Source: Sporofaciens musculi (GTDB taxonomy: Bacteria; Bacillota; Clostridia; Lachnospirales; Lachnospiraceae). Taken from it: a DNA stretch of 64,000 bases. Made by a program: the position numbers and the translations under genes. Each line of letters opens with the position of its first letter. Positions within the stretch are counted from its first letter, which is position 1. Below, piece by piece: positions 59,040-64,000 of this stretch. The stretch is taken from assembly GCF_009830285.1 (NCBI RefSeq), contig NZ_WUQX01000001.1:1426501-1490500 (forward strand), in the 5' to 3' direction. The notes under the pieces are model-generated. The model was not told the DNA's origin and did no database searches. It saw only the letters and a list, made by a program, of their open reading frames with translations.

Positions 59040-60530
59040 ATGGATACATTACAAAAAAATTCAAGTAATACTTTAGAGGCAACTCAAACATATCATTATG
59101 AATTAAACAACAACACAAATTATGAAGAAAATGATTTACATTCTATTACATTAAAATGCTGTATTTTATCGAACTGCCATTTTACATGTACTTTATTAGC
59201 GGACAGTGATTGGGATAGCTGTCAGGTAGAAACTTGTTTTTTTAAAAACATTTCATTTGAAAATAGTGATATAACATCAACATATTTTGAAAACTGTATT
59301 TTTGTTAATGTAAGTTTTAAAGGAACAACAGCTACCGATGTCACTTTTATGAATTGTAAATTTTTTGATTGTGATTTTAATCATATAGGATTAAGTTCAT
59401 CTACTTTTGTATATTGCCAATTTACGAATCTAAAACTGCGTCAAAGTTCCACAACATTAAATTTATTTGAAAATTGTATGTTCAATAATTCAAAGATAGC
59501 AGGAAATTTTTTATATAATTTATTCTTGCAAACGAGTTTTAAAGATACACTAATATCGCAAGACCTTTTATCCTCAAACGTTGGATTTACCAAAGAAAAT
59601 TTAGATGAACTGTCTTTGGATAAAATAAGCATTAAGAATCTACAACAAAAGCTACTTTATAAAAAGGATGTTATAGGTGCAGCTATCATTTCAATTAATA
59701 TAGATGAAAATTTCTATGATTATTCTATTTGGATATGTATGCAAGTAATCATTGATCAGTTAAAAAATAATATATTAGTCCGAGTTGAACAGCTTCTTTT
59801 CTTTAAAACTATAATTGATAACTTGCTTATGACACACAAAATATCATTATATACAGTAGTTGGCCTTCTTAATTTGCTAGAGAAGACAAAATATATAGAA
59901 AATAATATAGCTATTAAAAAAGCCGAATCTGCCATACAACAGATACAAGGTTTACTTATGGAACATTATCATCAAATAATTAATCAGCTTCATGACAAAT
60001 TACACGTTATCGAAATTGAGAATAAACCTATTCAACTGAAAATTACTTATAATGAAGAACCGACTATTCCCATTTGCTCTTTACTTAGACAAATGATGTG
60101 TAAGATGAATATTTCAGGGAGTTTCCCGATTCGTACTAAAACAGAAATTGGTTCATTTATAGAATGGATTCAATGTTATGACAATATTCTTAAATGTCTA
60201 CAACTTTTGGTTTCAGTTTTAGGATTAAGTATAAATTTGGTAAAAACAATAAAAACAAATACTAAATCAAAATCGAATAAATCAAACAAGGAAGATATTG
60301 ATTCGGAAAATGTATATTCTGATATTCAAAAGAATAATTCTGCAGTTGATACATCAACTACCCCTATTGCATTTCAGATTCCAGAATCTGTTATTAAACA
60401 ACTCAATACATCTTCGACAGAACAGAATGTGCATCAGGCAATAAATATTTTTGTAATAAATGGTATAAATATCAATAATAACTTCCAAGGGTATAACAAT
60501 GTCAATATTAAGGAAATCGAAATTTTATAA
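59040..60530 (+). CDS. Pentapeptide-repeat-like protein with helical C-terminal half
   Basis: 496 residues from ATG 59040 (GGAGGG upstream). Residues ~25-165 show degenerate pentapeptide-type repeats (CHFTCTLLADSDWDSCQ; CFFKNISFENSDIT; CIFVNVSFKGTTATDVTFMN), predicted to form a right-handed beta-helix. A helical region follows (~200-340) with a hydrophobic segment near 400 (CLQLLVSVLGLSINLV), then a Ser/Lys linker and an Asn-rich end (FVINGININNNFQGYNNVN). The promoter overlaps the divergent nspC start (TATAAT at 59002-59007). Function unknown; it is the only uninterrupted gene in the cassette. Confidence 0.65.
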   Translation: MDTLQKNSSNTLEATQTYHYELNNNTNYEENDLHSITLKCCILSNCHFTCTLLADSDWDSCQVETCFFKNISFENSDITSTYFENCIFVNVSFKGTTATDVTFMNCKFFDCDFNHIGLSSSTFVYCQFTNLKLRQSSTTLNLFENCMFNNSKIAGNFLYNLFLQTSFKDTLISQDLLSSNVGFTKENLDELSLDKISIKNLQQKLLYKKDVIGAAIISINIDENFYDYSIWICMQVIIDQLKNNILVRVEQLLFFKTIIDNLLMTHKISLYTVVGLLNLLEKTKYIENNIAIKKAESAIQQIQGLLMEHYHQIINQLHDKLHVIEIENKPIQLKITYNEEPTIPICSLLRQMMCKMNISGSFPIRTKTEIGSFIEWIQCYDNILKCLQLLVSVLGLSINLVKTIKTNTKSKSNKSNKEDIDSENVYSDIQKNNSAVDTSTTPIAFQIPESVIKQLNTSSTEQNVHQAINIFVINGININNNFQGYNNVNIKEIEIL

Positions 60531-61662
60531 ATATACTTTTTCTAAATATTGTAATACTTTTTCTAACGAAAACAGTAACGGGGTTCTGTCTAATGTCAAA
60601 TTGATACGAAAGCAGAACCCAAAGTTTTCACCAAATCCTTCAAGATAACCTGGTAGTAAGGAAACATTTGTTTTTTCAATCAGTGTTTTTATAAATGAAT
60701 GTTGAGTTGAAATATCATATGGCACATTTTTGTCATAATTGTCATATATATACCAGATGCAGGTGTATATGAACAATAATTTTGATGGTTCTGTAATAAT
60801 TTTTTTACATCAATATAATTTTGATATATATATTCCATACCTTTTTTGAGCATATACTCGTAATTATCTGACAAAAAATGTGTAATTGCCATTTCGGAAG
60901 ATAATGACATCCCTCCTGCAAATAAGTCCGTCCATATATCGAAAAAATCCCGATGGGTTTGGTGGGTAATAATACATGAAAATTTCATTGCATTTGTGCC
61001 TAATACTTTATGTGGGCTATATATACTAAATAAATATTCATTTTTTATTAAATTAGTACTTAATTGAGTATATATAGAAGCTAAACTCTCATCACAAATT
61101 AAATAAATATTTTCTCTTAGAAGTAAATTCAATTTATCTGCTTCTGTTTTCTTGAATATAATATTAGTACAAAAAACAGGAGAAGTGAGCCATACAGCAT
61201 CATAATTTTCTCTTACTATTCTCTCAAATGGAATTGTAAAGTTTCCATCAGTATATGTTAGTTGTTCATCATAAACAGATATCCCAAATGCCTGCAGACA
61301 CGGAATTACAGAAAAATATGACGGTTGTAAAACACACATTTTTTTAATTTTTGTTTTTGCAAAAAATTAGCAATATTTACAATAGACAAAGTACTAGAAG
61401 GTAACAAAACTGAAATATTAGAAGATAAATTGAAATTTAATTTCTTTCGTATTTGAGAATGAATTTTTTCATCTATTTCATAACTATAAATATAGTCAAA
61501 ATAATAGTTTATAGAAGGAAGTTCAAGATATTGATATAAATAATTTTTATATTCTTCTCCAGAATTCCAGTTTGATATATCAAATACTTGAACATTATTT
61601 TGTTTTGCTGTTTGTTCTTCAACTTCTCTAATTCTATCTATTTCTTCGATATGAAAAATCAC
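60525..61662 (-). pseudogene. Fold-type I PLP aminotransferase-like gene, two frameshifts
   Basis: Three frames join into one ~380-residue protein: part 1 VIFHIEEIDRIREVEEQTAK ... LLPSSTLSIVNIANFLQKQK; part 2 VLQPSYFSVIPCLQAFGISV, LTSPVFCTNIIF, LICDESLAS and the PLP-Lys motif YSPHKVLG; part 3 YDISTQHSFIKTLIEKTNVS, LLPGYLEGFGENFGFCFRIN. Shifts fall at an A7 run near 61340 and a TA repeat near 60745. Start is taken as GTG 61662 with GGGAG upstream. Substrate unknown. Confidence 0.7.
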
Positions 61663-61739
61663 TTTATACTCCCTACTCTCCAACTATCTTTCGATTGTAA
61701 ATTTAATAGGCCCATATTATTTGGCACATTTTTTAATAC

Positions 61740-61759
61740 AGGATAACTACGAATTATCC
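61740..61759 (-). repeat. Right recombination-site-like inverted repeat
   Basis: Perfect 20/20 inverted match to 57803-57822. The recombinase gene starts 59 bp outside it. Confidence 0.82.
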
Positions 61760-61818
61760 ACCCCAATACCCCACCTCTCTGTGTTACACTATACAAAAAC
61801 CACAGGAGGCTAACTCAT

Positions 61819-62742
61819 ATGAATGTAAGGTCAAAAGTAAAGCAATACCTAGAATACTGTGAATTCCGCAAAGAATTAGACGCAAAGACGCTAAAAGCCT
61901 ATAGGATTGATCTCAGGCAATATTTCGATTTCGTTCACTCAGACAACCCTCAAAAGGATGAAATCGAAATATACATCACAGATTTGCATAAGAAATACAA
62001 ACAAAAAACAGTAAAGAGAAAAATCGCATCTGTAAAAGCGTTTTATGCATTTCTCGAAGGAGAAGAAATAATTACAGAAAGCCCTTTTAGAAAAATAAGG
62101 GTAAAATTCAAGGAAACAGTCATACTGCCGCGAATCATCCCGCGAAGTGAGATTGAAAAATTACTGAACTCCATGTATGCATCTTTTCAACTAAGCAGAA
62201 CAGATAAGCCCCAAGGACGCTGCCTGCTGCGTGACATAGCAATCGTTGAGGTATTTTTCGCCACAGGCGCAAGAGTATACGAAATCTCTAACATACAAGC
62301 CGACTGTATCGACATTGATTCAGGCGTTATTCGCATTATGGGAAAAGGGGACAAGGAAAGATATGTACAAATCAGCGAGGAATCCATCTTAAGGTTATTG
62401 AAAAAATACTACCAGCTCAACAAGAAAGTAATAAAAGAAAGTGGATATTTTTTTGTGAATTGTAGAGGAAAACGTTTTACCGAGCAATCCATCCGGATGA
62501 TGCTGAAAAAGTACACAAAATTGGCAGGAATTACCAGAAATATTACTCCCCACATGTTTCGACATTCATTTGCCACATATTTAATCGAGGAGGGAGTAGA
62601 TGTGAGCTGTGTACAGCAGATTCTTGGTCATAGCTCCATTAAAACTACTCAGATTTATATTCATGTTGCAGCGAAAAAGCAGGCGGAGATTCTGAAAATG
62701 CGGCATCCGAGAAATCAAATGAAAATTATTGGGGCTGCATAA
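61819..62742 (+). CDS. Tyrosine recombinase (XerC/D-like)
   Basis: 307 residues with CAGGAGG upstream. N-terminal SAM-like core-binding domain (KQYLEYCEFRKELDAKTLKA; KRKIASVKAFYAFLEGEEII). Catalytic domain complete: Arg152 (ATGARVYEIS), Lys176 (GKGDKE), His245 and Arg248 (PHMFRHSFA), His271 (LGHSSIKTT), Tyr280 (QIYIHV). Its gene begins 59 bp beyond the right 20-bp repeat, so it is the obvious candidate to act on both repeats. Codon use is intermediate, less AT-rich than the cassette. Confidence 0.9.
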   Translation: MNVRSKVKQYLEYCEFRKELDAKTLKAYRIDLRQYFDFVHSDNPQKDEIEIYITDLHKKYKQKTVKRKIASVKAFYAFLEGEEIITESPFRKIRVKFKETVILPRIIPRSEIEKLLNSMYASFQLSRTDKPQGRCLLRDIAIVEVFFATGARVYEISNIQADCIDIDSGVIRIMGKGDKERYVQISEESILRLLKKYYQLNKKVIKESGYFFVNCRGKRFTEQSIRMMLKKYTKLAGITRNITPHMFRHSFATYLIEEGVDVSCVQQILGHSSIKTTQIYIHVAAKKQAEILKMRHPRNQMKIIGAA

Positions 62743-63137
62743 AAAAGTATAGAGAACATATGTTTTTTGAAGCCAGCTTTTATAAGGTGGTCTTTTTGTG
62801 ATGGAATTAGTAAAAAAATAAAGTTTTTCTGTCACACAGGTGGAAATTTTATGTCTAATCATATATACTCACAGGACAGTCGTAGTATGGTATATCCAAG
62901 GGCATACCGTAATATATGCCCTACGGACAAGTGGACTTCGTCTATTAAGGTATCCCTAAAGGACATCCCGTAATGTATGCAGCTTTGAGGCTGGCAAACG
63001 ATGTCCGATGGAAGTATACTTCATGTTATAGCTGGTAGAAGGGTATATGAAAGGGAATACTCTGATTAGGAGCACATCAGGGGTTTTTGCTACATTGTTC
63101 CGTATGAAAATATAGGTGCTCCGGAAAAGAGGAGATT
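62743..63137. other. 395-bp intergenic region between recombinase and sigma factor
   Basis: Contains a hairpin AGGGCATACCGTAATATATGCCCT-type (62909-62932 area) and a possible 40-codon frame from ATG 62851 (MSNHIYSQDSRSMVYPRAYR) with a weak Shine-Dalgarno. I do not support it as a gene. No known riboswitch recognised. Confidence 0.3.
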
Positions 63138-63986
63138 ATGAGTAAATCAACAAATGAAGAATTATTGGCATTGGTTGAAAAGGCTGTGGCAGGAGATAAG
63201 AAATCTCTTGAGACGGTACTGTCAAGTGTGCAGGATTTGGTCTTTAACCTTTCTCTGCGAATGTTGGGGACCTTTCCTGACGCTGAGGATGCGTCCCAGG
63301 ATATACTTTTAAAGGTCATGACCCACCTGTCATCCTACAAAGGAGAAAGCGCCTTCTCCACCTGGGTATTCAGCATTGCGGCAAACCACCTCAGAGACTA
63401 CAAGAAGCACATGTTTGGGAAGTTTCCTCTAAGCTTTGAATTTTATGGAGACGACATTAAAAATGCGGACATCCACAACGTTCCGGATTTGACTCAGGAT
63501 GTGGAGAAATCCATTCTGGCAGAGGAATTGAAGCTGTCATGTACGAATGTAATGCTGCAATGTCTTGACGCCGAGAGTCGGTGTATTTTCATTTTAGGTA
63601 CAATGTTCAAAATTGACAGCCGGATTGCTGGCGATATTCTGGGGATTACTCCGGAGGCATATAGACAGCGTTTGGTAAGAGTACGGCGGAGGATGGCAGA
63701 TTTCCTCTCTGAATACTGCGGTGAATATGGACAGGGTAAATGCAGATGTAAGGAACGGGTAAACTATGCAATCCAAAGCCACAGGCTTATGCCGAAGCAG
63801 TTAAGCTTCACATCGGCGTCTGTCTTAGATCAGACTGCAATGGAGGTAAAAGAGGCTATGGAGGAAATTGACGATTTGTCACAGACATTTTCTTTTTGTA
63901 AGACTTACCAGCCGCCGGAGAGTCTGAAAAAATTTATTGAAGATTTTCTGGACGGTACGTCATATTCCGTGGTGACAAATGCTTAA
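63138..63986 (+). CDS. ECF-type RNA polymerase sigma factor with C-terminal extension
   Basis: 282 residues with AAGAGGAG upstream. Region 2: DLVFNLSLRMLGTFPDAEDA, SQDILLKVMTHLSSYKGESA, FSTWVFSIAANHLRDYKK. Region 4: MLQCLDAESRCIFILGTMFK, IAGDILGITPEAYRQRLVRV. A ~95-residue extension follows (CGEYGQGKCRCKERVNYAIQ, a CxC pair and a helical end), longer than a minimal ECF factor and possibly regulatory. It could be the target of the partner-switching proteins, or an unrelated neighbour. Confidence 0.85.
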   Translation: MSKSTNEELLALVEKAVAGDKKSLETVLSSVQDLVFNLSLRMLGTFPDAEDASQDILLKVMTHLSSYKGESAFSTWVFSIAANHLRDYKKHMFGKFPLSFEFYGDDIKNADIHNVPDLTQDVEKSILAEELKLSCTNVMLQCLDAESRCIFILGTMFKIDSRIAGDILGITPEAYRQRLVRVRRRMADFLSEYCGEYGQGKCRCKERVNYAIQSHRLMPKQLSFTSASVLDQTAMEVKEAMEEIDDLSQTFSFCKTYQPPESLKKFIEDFLDGTSYSVVTNA

Positions 63987-64000
63987 GGAGGAAGAAAGAT

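Larger units (their letters stand above)
57803..61759. other. AT-rich 3.96-kb cassette bounded by inverted recombination sites
   Basis: The cassette carries nspC-like (-), pentapeptide-repeat (+) and aminotransferase-like (-) genes. Codon use is far more AT-rich than the flanks, showing foreign origin. Inverted site orientation predicts inversion rather than excision. Confidence 0.7.

Noticed and set aside
62851..62973. 40-codon frame MSNHIYSQDSRSMVYPRAYR... before the sigma factor
   Set aside because: Weak ribosome site, overlaps hairpin-forming sequence and has no similarity I can recognise; noted only in the gap description.

Overview
The window looks like a chromosome segment of a gut-type Clostridia/Lachnospiraceae bacterium. 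This rests on Gram-positive Shine-Dalgarno sites (AGGAGG), VanRS- and LytTR/GHKL-type two-component systems, the phage gene families, Firmicutes-type short lipoproteins and the overall codon style. No rRNA, tRNA or CRISPR array was seen. Family names come from recognising motifs by eye; no database search was run.

Region 1 (1-18.7 kb) is the late half of a siphovirus prophage, all on the + strand: minor capsid protein with a cargo-like C-terminus, Prp-type protease, scaffold, capsid, connectors, tail tube, chaperones, tape measure, Dit, Tal, fibres, holin and endolysin. It contains an apparently invertible tail-tip cassette (15095-15717). Between holin and endolysin lies a type I toxin-antitoxin-like locus with a clear antisense promoter.

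Region 2 (18.7-22.7 kb) holds a VanRS-like two-component system. It lies between the intact endolysin and an inverted, decayed second copy of the same lysis module. Next come a CI-type repressor relic with an operator array and a Uma2-type protein.

Region 3 (23-29.9 kb) is a peptide-resistance or envelope-stress style module: an ABC ATPase, two FtsX-like permeases and a lipoprotein on the - strand, divergent from an OmpR/HisKA system, followed by an XRE regulator. Region 4 (30-36.5 kb) is mixed. It has an intact LytTR/GHKL system with two coiled-coil proteins, surrounded by deleted genes (MATE, FtsX end, radical SAM, AraC-GyrI).

Region 5 (36.7-56.0 kb) is one + strand gene train and the main biosynthetic locus. 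It runs: DUF3089-like lipoprotein hydrolase; a 2974-residue NRPS (A-T-C-A-T-C-A-T-R); a MATE exporter fused to an RsbW-type kinase domain; a Cys-rich protein; a VOC protein; a cNMP-fold protein; a STAS antagonist; a second MATE-RsbW fusion with a degenerate ATP site; a GNAT; a membrane SpoIIE-type phosphatase; and a stand-alone RsbW-type kinase. The first A domain lacks the Asp that holds an alpha-amino group, so the product is inferred to be an acyl- or aryl-capped dipeptide aldehyde or alcohol. Regulation and export appear tied to a partner-switching circuit.

Region 6 (56-64 kb) contains an IS4-like element with a frameshifted transposase. It is followed by a strongly AT-rich 3.9-kb cassette (nspC-like, pentapeptide-repeat and aminotransferase genes) bounded by perfect 20-bp inverted repeats, each with the dyad layout of a tyrosine-recombinase core site. 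An intact XerD-like recombinase starts 59 bp outside the right repeat. An ECF-type sigma factor follows and may be the displaced tail of the region 5 train.

Several genes carry single-base frameshifts at homopolymers (Dit, Tal, transposase, nspC, aminotransferase). Some may be sequencing errors.
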